Part shown: in pieces, positions 8,108 to 15,797 of the stretch
Position numbering within the stretch: position 1 is the stretch's first letter
How the letters are laid out: the number at the start of each line of letters is the position of its first letter
Source: Spirosoma sp.
GTDB lineage: Bacteria; Bacteroidota; Bacteroidia; Cytophagales; Spirosomataceae
Reading direction: 5' to 3'
Length of the DNA stretch: 38,225 bases
Assembly: GCA_014377625.1 (NCBI GenBank)
Contig: JACMPG010000138.1
Location: forward strand, 1 to 38,225
Position numbers and translations under genes: made by a program
Notes under the pieces: model-generated
Seen by the model: only the letters and a program-made list of their open reading frames with translations
Databases searched by the model: none
What the model was told of the DNA's origin: nothing

Positions 8108-8998
8108 TTACTGTCCTTCTTTCTTACTGGCGCGATTGGCCTGTTTAATGGTCTCACCAATCATATCCCACTGCTCCGGCGTTACGCTTTCGAGGTGGCT
8201 GAACTCACCCGCGGCCAGCACTTCGCCCCCGTCAATGGTGATGCTCTCGCCGGTGATGTAGCCCGAATAGTCGGACAGCAGGTAGGCCGCGAGGTTGGCC
8301 AGTTCGCCGTGTTCGCCCACGCGCTTGAGCGGAATACGGCTCGTGGGGTCCATCATGCTGGCCAGCGGTTCGGGAAAGAGCCGGTCCCACGCGCCTTTGG
8401 TGGGGAACGGGCCGGGCGCGATGGCGTTGAGCCGGATACCGTATTTACCCCACTCGGCAGCCAGCGATTTAGTCATGATCAACGCCCCCCCTTTGGCCAC
8501 CGCACTCGGCACCACGTAACCCGAACCTGTGGTGGCGTAGGTGGTAGAGATGTTCAGCACGGTGCCTTTGATCTTGTTCTCGATCCAGTATTTGCCCACC
8601 GCCAGGGTAAAGTAGTACGTACCACGCAAAACAATATCAACAATGGTATCGAACGCTTTGTACGACAACCGTTCGGTGGGGCTGATGAAGTTACCCGCCG
8701 AATTATTCAGCAGCCCGTCTACCTGTCCAAATTTTTTGATCGTTTCAGCAAGGACGTTTTCGATCTGTTCGGGGTTGCGCACGTCGCAGGCCACGGCCAG
8801 TACGGTGCCGCCCGTTTCGTCCATCAACTCCTTCGCCGTCTCGTCAATAACGGCCTGTCGGCGACTACAAATGGTGACGTTGGCACCGAGTTGCAGCAGA
8901 TACCGGCTGATTGATTTGCCGAGGCCCGTGCCTCCGCCCGTTACAATAATGGTCTTCCCTTTCAGCGCGTCGTCGCGCAGCATTCCGCTTGTATTCAT
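8108..8998 (-). CDS. SDR-family 2,4-dienoyl-CoA reductase
   Basis: A 296-residue short-chain dehydrogenase. The cofactor motif is TGGGTGLG (20-27) and the NNSAGNF segment is at 98-104. The active-site region matches mitochondrial DECR1 rather than ordinary SDRs: Tyr154 in STTYATTGSG, then VVPSAVAKGG with Ser165 and Lys169, then SLAAEWGKYGIRLN and the ending GEFSHLESVTPEQWD, all very like the human enzyme. DECR1 reduces 2,4-dienoyl-CoA with NADPH, allowing unsaturated fatty acids to enter beta-oxidation. The usual YxxxK motif is absent, as expected for this subfamily. It shares an operon with a dienoyl-CoA isomerase-like crotonase, which supports this call. Confidence 0.9.
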   Translation of the reverse strand: MNTSGMLRDDALKGKTIIVTGGGTGLGKSISRYLLQLGANVTICSRRQAVIDETAKELMDETGGTVLAVACDVRNPEQIENVLAETIKKFGQVDGLLNNSAGNFISPTERLSYKAFDTIVDIVLRGTYYFTLAVGKYWIENKIKGTVLNISTTYATTGSGYVVPSAVAKGGALIMTKSLAAEWGKYGIRLNAIAPGPFPTKGAWDRLFPEPLASMMDPTSRIPLKRVGEHGELANLAAYLLSDYSGYITGESITIDGGEVLAAGEFSHLESVTPEQWDMIGETIKQANRASKKEGQ

Positions 8999-9020
8999 TA
9001 TTGGGTATTTAAAGATTCAC

Positions 9021-10016
9021 TTATCGGTTAATCCACTCGGCAGCCTTGCTAATGGCCTGGTCATCACTGACTATCTCATCAGGTGCAATGGCTTTGCCAT
9101 ATACTTTCCCAGTTCGGTTGGCCATATTATACTGAAACAAGGTGAGCTTGTAGCCGTAGAACGGCAGGTCATACTGCTGACCACCCGTTGATACACCACA
9201 GGTCGATGCGCCAAACAAGCGCGTGTTGGGTCGGCCGGAGAAAGCAATTGCCGTGCCTTCGCCGGAACTAGCCGTAACTCCGTTTATCAATACGGCCACC
9301 TTAGGATTTCCGGCTATCGTTGCATGTGGCTGATCCACTTTAGTCACGGGTGTCTGGCCGAGAAATGCCGTTCCGTCCCGGTACGAATACGTAGCGATAA
9401 GCTTATTGTCTATGTCGTAGAAGTTACCACAAAGTCCCTCGCCAATGAGCGGCCCCAAACCGGCAATCATGGGGTAGAGATTACCGCCGGGATTACGTCG
9501 TAGGTCAACAATCCAGCCTTTCAGCGACGGAGCATCGAATCGGGCAATGTTATTCTGAATAGCCTGAGCGAACTGTTTACCCTGAAGTTCAGTACCCAGG
9601 AAGTCCGTCACCTCAATGTAGCCGATATCAGGAAGATTCACCGGCAACCCTTGTGGCGGTGAACGCTGACAGCCAACTCCACCGAACAGTTTAGGGGTTC
9701 CATCCACCACCATGTAACTGTGGTTATCTTTCAGCAGGGCGAGGGCCAGCGTCATGGCTGGCTCTGTTTCGGGAACAGTTTGGGCGTTGCCCACCTTCGC
9801 CAGCACAGTTGCTTTGTAAGCAGGCCAGTCAATTTCCCGCCGATTAATGGAGTTTTGCTCCACAATCTGGAAAAGTTTCTCGTAGAATTTCGTCACCGCT
9901 TCGGCAGGCTGCGGCTCCGGGTTGGGTGAGCAGGTGACGAGCATACCGACCAGCCCAGAGAACAGGCCAGCGCGGAGTAACGAGATAGTTTTGGTGAAGC
10001 GTTTGATACTAATCAA
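9021..10016 (-). CDS. S41 (tail-specific protease) family lipoprotein
   Basis: A 331-residue protein. The N-terminus is basic then hydrophobic and ends in a lipobox-like LVTC (Cys29), so export and lipidation are likely. The S41 core is seen as GYIEV, then WIVDLRRNPGGN (169-179), then VLINGVTASSGEGTAIAF with the candidate nucleophile Ser250, then NTRLFGASTCGVSTGGQQ. In CtpA/Tsp the last segment carries the catalytic Lys (TFGKG); here that position is Val, so the Ser/Lys dyad is not complete in the classical sense. The PDZ domain of Ctp proteases is also not evident. The start is TTG 10016, because an in-frame stop lies just upstream and no ATG precedes the signal. It sits inside the fatty-acid operon. 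Confidence 0.85.
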   Translation of the reverse strand: MISIKRFTKTISLLRAGLFSGLVGMLVTCSPNPEPQPAEAVTKFYEKLFQIVEQNSINRREIDWPAYKATVLAKVGNAQTVPETEPAMTLALALLKDNHSYMVVDGTPKLFGGVGCQRSPPQGLPVNLPDIGYIEVTDFLGTELQGKQFAQAIQNNIARFDAPSLKGWIVDLRRNPGGNLYPMIAGLGPLIGEGLCGNFYDIDNKLIATYSYRDGTAFLGQTPVTKVDQPHATIAGNPKVAVLINGVTASSGEGTAIAFSGRPNTRLFGASTCGVSTGGQQYDLPFYGYKLTLFQYNMANRTGKVYGKAIAPDEIVSDDQAISKAAEWINR

Positions 10017-10037
10017 AGAATGAAATTGTGAACTGAG

Positions 10038-10889
10038 TTAAAATCCCCGGCTGATTTTCCGATTAAAATTGGCTTTGCGCCGTTCTGCCGTGGCCTGCAT
10101 GGCCTCGCTGAAATCGTCGGACTGAAGTTGGCTGGAATTCCAGACGGCCACGTATTGCAGGCCATCTTCGATGGATTTGTTCAGGCTGTAGTTCAGCACC
10201 CGTTTCGCACCCTGCACGGCCGATGCCGGGTTGTCGGCAATCTGGCGGGCCAGCGCGTTGGCCGCGTCAAAAAGCGCGTCGGGCGTGTCATAGACGTGAT
10301 TGACCAGGCCGGTACGTTCGGCAAACTGGGCGTCATAGTCGTTGCCGGTGAAGGCCATTTCGCGGGTCAGGCCCTGCCCGATGATGTGGGGCAAGAACTG
10401 CAAACCCCCAATGTCGGGCGTGATGGCGAGTTTGGCTTCGCGCAGGCTGAATTTAGCATCGCGCGAGCAAAGCCGGATGTCGGCAGCGGCAATCATGTTC
10501 AGACCACCCCCAATGCACCAGCCATGCACGGCGGCAATAACGGATTTGGGCGACTCGTGCATCTTCTGAAAGCCCGACTGCATCTGCCGGATCATGTCCA
10601 TGAGTTCGGCCCGCTGATCGGCCACAACGGTACCGGTGGTCATTTTGCCGAGGTGGGGCATCATCTGCGCTACGTTCAGACCGTAGCTAAAATGGTCACC
10701 ACTACCCCGAAATACGATGCAGCGCACATCGGGCTGGCGGTTAATGTCGTCCATTACGCGGGGCAGTTCGTCCCAGAACTCCGGCCCCATGGCGTTGCCT
10801 TTGCCGGGGCCAAGCAGCGTTACGGTCAGTACGCCGTCGGTTTCGGTCAGGTTGAGCGATTGATACGTTTGTGTCTCGAAATGTGCCAT
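10038..10889 (-). CDS. Crotonase-family dienoyl-CoA isomerase (ECH1-like)
   Basis: A 283-residue enoyl-CoA hydratase/isomerase fold. The oxyanion-hole region is HGWCIGGG (122-129). Alignment by eye to mammalian ECH1 (delta3,5-delta2,4-dienoyl-CoA isomerase) is strong through ADIRLC, FSLREAKLAITPDIG and VAVWNSSQLQSDD. The acidic residues equivalent to rat Glu196 and Asp204 are present (Glu151, Asp159), but the position of rat Asp176 is Asn131. It probably moves double bonds in unsaturated acyl-CoA for beta-oxidation. It is the first gene of a four-gene leftward operon (gaps of 21, 22 and 9 bases) that also holds the dienoyl-CoA reductase. Confidence 0.88.
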   Translation of the reverse strand: MAHFETQTYQSLNLTETDGVLTVTLLGPGKGNAMGPEFWDELPRVMDDINRQPDVRCIVFRGSGDHFSYGLNVAQMMPHLGKMTTGTVVADQRAELMDMIRQMQSGFQKMHESPKSVIAAVHGWCIGGGLNMIAAADIRLCSRDAKFSLREAKLAITPDIGGLQFLPHIIGQGLTREMAFTGNDYDAQFAERTGLVNHVYDTPDALFDAANALARQIADNPASAVQGAKRVLNYSLNKSIEDGLQYVAVWNSSQLQSDDFSEAMQATAERRKANFNRKISRGF

Positions 10890-10921
10890 AGTAGATAGTA
10901 TGCAGGCATACGGTAAAGTCC

Positions 10922-10929
10922 CAAAGATA
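10922..10929 (-). promoter_or_regulatory. Putative -7 box TATCTTTG of the dienoyl-CoA operon
   Basis: A perfect match to the Bacteroidota -7 consensus TAnnTTTG on the minus strand, 32 bases before the ATG of the crotonase gene. No clear TTG is seen at the -33 position. It lies in the only non-coding stretch ahead of the four-gene operon, so it is the best promoter candidate. Confidence 0.5.
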
Positions 10930-10976
10930 GAAGAATTACCATGCCAGGTTTACTTTTTTTGGGACAACTGCCAGCC

Positions 10977-11021
10977 AAAACCGGACAAATTTGTAATCAG
11001 ATTGCAAATTTGTCCGGTTTT
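10977..11021 (-). terminator. Terminator after the DUF1501 gene
   Basis: The 17-bp perfect arms are 10977-10993 and 11005-11021, with an 11-base loop. The stem has a GC core (ccggac) and A/T ends that give a U-run in RNA from either strand. It begins 4 bases after the DUF1501 stop codon, which is where an intrinsic terminator is expected. Confidence 0.75.
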
Positions 11022-11025
11022 GTTC

Positions 11026-12546
11026 TCAATTCGTCATTTGTAACTTGTACGACCCCGTATAGTTGAGCTTACCCTCCAGCCTGATATTGCGGGTTATAAT
11101 ATCGTGGTCGATGATGACGGTATGTCCGGCTTTTATCCTGACGGGTTCAGTAGGCAGCGGGGCGCGGCCTACGTTCCAGGTAGCCGCATCCTGCCAACGA
11201 CCCGACGCAATACTTTCGACATTCGTGGGGGTAAAATCGCGAAAAAGCGAAACGCTGGGAAAATTGCGGAACAGCAGCGCATCGGTTATGGCGGGGGCGG
11301 TGCCGAACCAGTCGTTCAGAATATCGCCATAGACCTGCCGAAAGTCGGTCTGCATCCCAATGTCCTTGTTGCCGTATTGCCCCGTGAGGTTAGCCAGATC
11401 GGGATTCTGGCCGATAGTGCGGTGCTTTACGCCGGAGCCAAACACGAACATGGGCGCGGCCACGCCGTGGTCCGTCCCTTTCGAGTTGTTGGAATTAGCC
11501 CGTCGGCCAAACTCCGAAAACGTCATACCAATCACGCGGTTGTGGGTTCCCTGCAACTCAAGATCCTGCTGAAACGTAGCCAGAGCCGTCGAGACCTTAC
11601 CGAGCAGACTGGCGTGTTCGCCAATGGTCGTGTCACTGTAATCGACCTGCGCCGAGTGGGTATCGAAGCCGTTCAGCGAGACGAAATAGACCTTTGTTTG
11701 CAGGCCACCGTGAATAAGCCGGGCCACGATTTTGAGCTGGTCGGCGAGGTAATTTTTCGCCGTTGCAACGGGATACATCGCCATGTTCCGTCCGGCGTCG
11801 GCGGCTGTTTTAATTCGATCGGCGTAGCCCACGGCCAGGGTTTGCTGCTTGCGGATAAACGTAATCAGCCCGCCCGCATCGCCCGGCAACCCGCCCCCCG
11901 GTGGCGCTGGATCGCCCGACCCTACCAGTGAGTAAAAACTCTCCGGATCATTCAGGGCAATGGCCATCGACTGCTGACTGCCCAGCAACGCCGAGGACGT
12001 AATGTACCCAATCTGAATGGCCAGCGGGTCGTTCATCTGGGCGTTAGGATAGTCGGCGGGGTAGTTTGGGAAACGATTATCCAGGTACCGACCTGCCCAA
12101 CCCGACGTACTGAACTGGTTCGAGTCAACGCCGGTCATCCAGATATCGGTTGAGCGGGCGTGGCTCTGGTCGGGGTTGGGGTACGCTACCGAGTGTAGCA
12201 CCGTCAGTTTACCGTCGTTGTACAGGTTACGCATTCCGGTCATGGCGGGGTGAAAACCCGTAGCGGGCGTACCATCGAGAGCCAGAATTTTATTCTGCGG
12301 AATGGCAATGTTACTGCGCAGGGCGTTATACGCCGATAGCTGATCGAGCGGGATAACGGTATTCAGACCGTCGTTGCCGCCATTGAGATAGACCATCACC
12401 AGCACCCGGTCGGTATTGACCGCCGACGTTTGCAACAGCGACTGCACCAGAGCCGACTGCCGGTTCATGGCCCGCAGCCCGAAGCCATCGAGCATGACGG
12501 GTAGCAAACTGGCCGAAGCCGTCGTAAGAAAATCGCGTCGTTTCAT
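11026..12546 (-). CDS. DUF1501 domain protein with C-terminal beta domain
   Basis: A 506-residue protein that starts MKRRDFLTTASASLLPVML, a twin-arginine-like signal, so it is probably exported folded through Tat. The DUF1501 (sulfatase-like fold) part covers about 40-420: VLVMVYLNGGNDGLNTVIP, GFHPAM, DQSHARSTDIW, FDTHSAQ, SEFGRRANSN and TDHGVAAPMFVFG are all family hallmarks. The last 75 residues form a separate module (ASGRWQDAATWNVGRAPL ... IKAGHTVIID) like the strand-rich domains often attached to secreted Bacteroidota proteins. The biochemical function of the family is not established. It is encoded after its usual DUF1800 partner on the same strand. Confidence 0.9.
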   Translation of the reverse strand: MKRRDFLTTASASLLPVMLDGFGLRAMNRQSALVQSLLQTSAVNTDRVLVMVYLNGGNDGLNTVIPLDQLSAYNALRSNIAIPQNKILALDGTPATGFHPAMTGMRNLYNDGKLTVLHSVAYPNPDQSHARSTDIWMTGVDSNQFSTSGWAGRYLDNRFPNYPADYPNAQMNDPLAIQIGYITSSALLGSQQSMAIALNDPESFYSLVGSGDPAPPGGGLPGDAGGLITFIRKQQTLAVGYADRIKTAADAGRNMAMYPVATAKNYLADQLKIVARLIHGGLQTKVYFVSLNGFDTHSAQVDYSDTTIGEHASLLGKVSTALATFQQDLELQGTHNRVIGMTFSEFGRRANSNNSKGTDHGVAAPMFVFGSGVKHRTIGQNPDLANLTGQYGNKDIGMQTDFRQVYGDILNDWFGTAPAITDALLFRNFPSVSLFRDFTPTNVESIASGRWQDAATWNVGRAPLPTEPVRIKAGHTVIIDHDIITRNIRLEGKLNYTGSYKLQMTN

Positions 12547-12556
12547 GGTTCAATAA

Positions 12557-12614
12557 GCGAATGAGTGAACAGGCTAAAGCGGGTGGGCTTGCACCAACCT
12601 ATTCACTCATTCGC
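12557..12614 (-). repeat. 13-bp inverted repeat between DUF1800 and DUF1501 genes
   Basis: The perfect arms are 12557-12569 and 12602-12614. The 32-base spacer contains a smaller ggtg/cacc hairpin. It lies wholly in the 70-base gap between the two genes. As RNA it could partly terminate, stabilise or insulate the downstream DUF1501 message. Confidence 0.5.
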
Positions 12615-12616
12615 AA

Positions 12617-14260
12617 TTAAAAAATGTGGTACTCGGCCATACGGAGCATGAATTTCGTTAGATTCTGCAACCGCCAGAGTACGGAGTAGCGGCTGCCCCC
12701 ATCGCCAGGAGTTCGCCGATAGTTGTTCCACTCGAAGGTCCAGGACAGGCGGGGAATACCCTGCATCATGATGGTATCGATCAGAAAATCCTGCTGACTG
12801 AGTGTCAGATCAACCGCGAACAGGTTTTTGGTAAAACCAGCCAGTATCTGTTCGCAGGTGATGGATGGCGTACCGGCGGGGTCGGCAAAGTTGGGTTGCA
12901 GACTCGTGGCCCAGGCCAGCAGGTCGATGCCCATAGTATAGCCGGGTTTTATTTCGAGCCACCGCCAGATGAACGCATCGGTCAGGCTTCCCCGAATGCC
13001 AACCGTAGTGGTATTGATCCAGAGTTTGGAGAAGCCCGTCTGGTAATAGGCCTCGTGGCCAAAGACCGACGGCTGATCGACGAGTCCCATCTGCATGGTG
13101 TTCATCTGGTAGTACATGAAGTCGGTATAGTTCAGAAAGGCCTTGTACTCGGTGGGAGCGTCGGGTACGGGCTGGTTGAAAAACCGCATGGCCCCCACCA
13201 CCAGATCAGCAGGCGACTTTACAATGGCCCCGGCGTTGGCCGCGTCGAAAAACGCCTGACTTGTGAGGAGTTTCGTCACTACCGGTTCAATGGCAAAGTC
13301 GTTGGCGGGACTGACAAAAAACGCGGCCAGCGGCACAATTACGTTGATTTCGGCATCGGCTGTGATGTTTTGATTGACGTACCAGCGGTACAGTTTTCGG
13401 CAGATAAACGGGCCACAGCTTGAGTGGGCCAGTAGCATAGCCACCAGATCGGCCAGTTCAGCCTCGCCCGCCGACATGGTGCCGGGGCTGGACACCGCCC
13501 GGCCCGTAATGACGGTGTTGTTGTAATGCACCGAAAACGTTTTGTTGGTGCTGTCGTGCAGGCCATCGGTAAACGTCGTGCCAATGGTGGTAGAGCCATT
13601 GGCGTTGAAGTTGGTATGGCCCCAGCCCGTCAGCACTTTGGCGGCTGCTTTGACGTCGTCTTCAGTGTAGTTTTTATTACCGTCGGGATCCACTACGCCC
13701 ACCGTGAAGAGTTCCTGGAGTTCACGCCCGTAGTTTTCGTTAGGCTTCCCCACCTGATTTTCGTCTCCGTTCAGAAACCGCAGCATGGCCGGGTCTTTGG
13801 TAATATCTTTGACAAACGTCCTGAAGTTGCCAAGCGCGCTGTTGCGTACAAGCTGGATATACCGGTAGAGAAACCGGTAATCCTCCACGATGGTCCGAGT
13901 GGTTACGAAGTGATTTTGCCAGAAGAGTGCGAGTTTTTCGAGCAGCGTGGGTGGCGTAGCCTGCGCCGTCATTAGCCCCAGCCACCAGAGCCTCAGGTAG
14001 TGGCCCAGAAAAAAATTGCGGTCATTATTAAACGGCAGGTTGATGTACGGTTGGCCAGCGGTGGGGCTGTTCTCGTCCAGATCGACCGGGGGCGGGGGGG
14101 CGTAGTTGGCGTTACTAATGAGTTGTTGCACGGCCTGTTGCGCCGTGAGGCCGGTAAACGCGGTAATCTCGGCTTGGGTTGGCCCAAACGTAGCTCGGCG
14201 CAGCAAGTGAGCAGCTGTTGTTGCCGTGAGTGACTGTGCGTAGGGTGTCAACGAAAGCAT
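12617..14260 (-). CDS. DUF1800 domain protein
   Basis: A 547-residue protein with the whole DUF1800 signature: AAHLLRRATFGPT near residue 17, then LALFWQNHFVTT, DPAMLRFLNGDENQVGKPNENYGRELQELFTVG and the metal-site-like SCGPFICRKLYRW. The start is ATG 14260. The N-terminus (MLSLTPYAQSLTATTAAH) has no convincing signal peptide, unlike the DUF1501 partner. The two families almost always occur as neighbours in Bacteroidota, Planctomycetes and other bacteria, and are thought to act together at the envelope, but no activity is established. It is transcribed first, with DUF1501 after it. Confidence 0.9.
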   Translation of the reverse strand: MLSLTPYAQSLTATTAAHLLRRATFGPTQAEITAFTGLTAQQAVQQLISNANYAPPPPVDLDENSPTAGQPYINLPFNNDRNFFLGHYLRLWWLGLMTAQATPPTLLEKLALFWQNHFVTTRTIVEDYRFLYRYIQLVRNSALGNFRTFVKDITKDPAMLRFLNGDENQVGKPNENYGRELQELFTVGVVDPDGNKNYTEDDVKAAAKVLTGWGHTNFNANGSTTIGTTFTDGLHDSTNKTFSVHYNNTVITGRAVSSPGTMSAGEAELADLVAMLLAHSSCGPFICRKLYRWYVNQNITADAEINVIVPLAAFFVSPANDFAIEPVVTKLLTSQAFFDAANAGAIVKSPADLVVGAMRFFNQPVPDAPTEYKAFLNYTDFMYYQMNTMQMGLVDQPSVFGHEAYYQTGFSKLWINTTTVGIRGSLTDAFIWRWLEIKPGYTMGIDLLAWATSLQPNFADPAGTPSITCEQILAGFTKNLFAVDLTLSQQDFLIDTIMMQGIPRLSWTFEWNNYRRTPGDGGSRYSVLWRLQNLTKFMLRMAEYHIF

Positions 14261-14293
14261 CTAAAACGCATCAGGTTGGATAAGCTATATCAG

Positions 14294-14301
14294 CAAAACT
14301 A
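14294..14301 (-). promoter_or_regulatory. Putative -7 box TAGTTTTG upstream of DUF1800
   Basis: Matches TAnnTTTG on the minus strand, 33 bases before the DUF1800 ATG. The 277-base gap 14261-14537 between the divergent DUF1800 and GH88 genes otherwise shows only A/T-rich sequence and no further gene. Confidence 0.35.
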
Positions 14302-14537
14302 ACACCAATCTAACGATCTGGCCATTACATGACAGCTTATTAAAATATCTTGCCAGGAAACAGGTTCATTCAAAAAACGTGTGCGTCTTTTTTTACGCAT
14401 TGCGATTAAAAAAATGAACATCACGGCTTCTTTATCGTAATCAACTCCTGAATGGGTCACTATTCGCACTACGACCGGGTCATTGTGAGTGGCATCGTGC
14501 CCGTTTGACCACTAACAACCACCAAACCTCACTACGC

Positions 14538-15728
14538 ATGAACCGTTTTCTCCTGATTGCCTGTCTGCTCACCACCCCGGTATTCGCCCAGAAAACCACT
14601 ACTAAACCCATCGACGTTGATGCCGAGTTTGCCTTTGCCGCCCAACAATACGGGCGGATGATGGCGGCCAACCCCGACACCACCAAATTTCCGCAGTCTA
14701 CCAACCCCGACGGGAGTTTGAATACCCGTAAATCGGACTGGTGGTGCAGCGGCTTTTTCGGTGGGTCGCTCTGGTACATTTACGAGCGTACCAAGCAGCC
14801 CGCCATGCGCGATGCCGCCCACCGCTGGACCATGGCCGTGGCCAAAGAGCAGGACAACACGGGCACGCACGACCTCGGCTTTATGCTCTATTGTCCCTTT
14901 GGAAACGGGTATCGGCTCACCAGGAATCCGGCTTACAAATCCGTCATGCTCACCGGTGCCAAATCGCTGGCTACGCGCTTCCATCCCGACTATGGCGTCA
15001 TTAAATCCTGGAATAAGTTTCGGGACAAGTACGACTACCCGGTTATCATCGATAATATGATGAACCTGGAGTTCCTGTTCTGGGCGGCCCGGGAATCGGG
15101 CGACAAATCGCTGTACAACATCGCCGTTTCGCACGCTGACAACACGATAAAAAATCATTTTCACCCCAACTACAGCGGCTACCACGTAATCTGCTACGCA
15201 CCCGGTGGCAAAGTGCTGGCTAAACTGAACCACCAGGGATACAGCGACGAATCGGCCTGGTCGCGGGGGCAGTCGTGGGCATTGTACGGCTACACGGTCA
15301 TGTACCGCGAAACGAAGGACAGAAAATACCTTGAACAGGCCCGGCACATCGCCGATTTCATCCTCAACAACCCTAATCTACCCGCCGATAAAATTCCGTA
15401 CTGGGACTTTAATGCTCCAAACATTCCAACCGAAGAGCGCGATGCCTCGGCGGGGGCCATTGCGGCATCGGCCCTGCTGGAGCTAAGCACCTTTGGCGGC
15501 CCGTCGGCAGCGAACTATTACCAGTCGGCGGTACAGATGCTGCAAAGTCTGTCCGGTCCTGCGTACCGGGCCAGGCTGGGTGAGAACAATAACTTCATCC
15601 TGACACACAGTGTAGGAGCCAAATCGCTGAAGAGTGAAGTTGACACGCCCCTCATCTACGCCGATTACTACTATCTCGAAGGTTTACTACGCTACGACGC
15701 ACTACGGAAGAAGAAGAAACGGGGTTGA
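14538..15728 (+). CDS. Glycoside hydrolase family 88 protein (unsaturated glucuronyl hydrolase type)
   Basis: A 396-residue secreted enzyme. ATG 14538 gives a clean signal peptide (MNRFLLIACLLTTPVFAQ); a longer frame from 14505 would bury it. The fold is an (alpha/alpha)6 barrel. The key residues known from Bacillus UGL are seen: Asp112 in THDLGF and Asp172 in DNMMNLEFL, the general acid/base pair. Other family segments are WWCSGFFGGSLW, QGYSDESAWSRGQSW and ERDASAGAIAASAL. Such enzymes remove unsaturated uronic acids from oligosaccharides left by polysaccharide lyases. No lyase or SusCD pair is in the window, so it stands alone. It ends at a strong terminator. Confidence 0.92.
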   Translation: MNRFLLIACLLTTPVFAQKTTTKPIDVDAEFAFAAQQYGRMMAANPDTTKFPQSTNPDGSLNTRKSDWWCSGFFGGSLWYIYERTKQPAMRDAAHRWTMAVAKEQDNTGTHDLGFMLYCPFGNGYRLTRNPAYKSVMLTGAKSLATRFHPDYGVIKSWNKFRDKYDYPVIIDNMMNLEFLFWAARESGDKSLYNIAVSHADNTIKNHFHPNYSGYHVICYAPGGKVLAKLNHQGYSDESAWSRGQSWALYGYTVMYRETKDRKYLEQARHIADFILNNPNLPADKIPYWDFNAPNIPTEERDASAGAIAASALLELSTFGGPSAANYYQSAVQMLQSLSGPAYRARLGENNNFILTHSVGAKSLKSEVDTPLIYADYYYLEGLLRYDALRKKKKRG

Positions 15729-15747
15729 TATTTTACACTCAACAAAT

Positions 15748-15779
15748 CAGAAAAGGCCGCTATGTAGCGGCCTTTTCTG
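15748..15779. terminator. Bidirectional terminator between GH88 and PepSY-like genes
   Basis: The 15-bp stem is 15748-15762 with 15765-15779. It is GC-rich at the apex (ggccgcta/tagcggcc) and flanked by A4 and T4 runs. It lies 19 bases after the GH88 stop and 18 bases from the stop of the convergent PepSY-like gene, so it serves both. Confidence 0.85.
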
Positions 15780-15797
15780 CATAATCCGCATCAGGAT

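Noticed and set aside
8195-8914. Plus-strand frame of 239 codons
   Set aside because: Antisense shadow of the dienoyl-CoA reductase gene.
10128-10898. Plus-strand frame of 256 codons
   Set aside because: Antisense shadow of the crotonase gene, with no recognisable domain.
11104-11931. Plus-strand frame of 275 codons
   Set aside because: Antisense to the DUF1501 gene, which has full family support.
14532-15347. Minus-strand frame of 271 codons
   Set aside because: Antisense to the GH88 gene, whose active-site motifs are clear.
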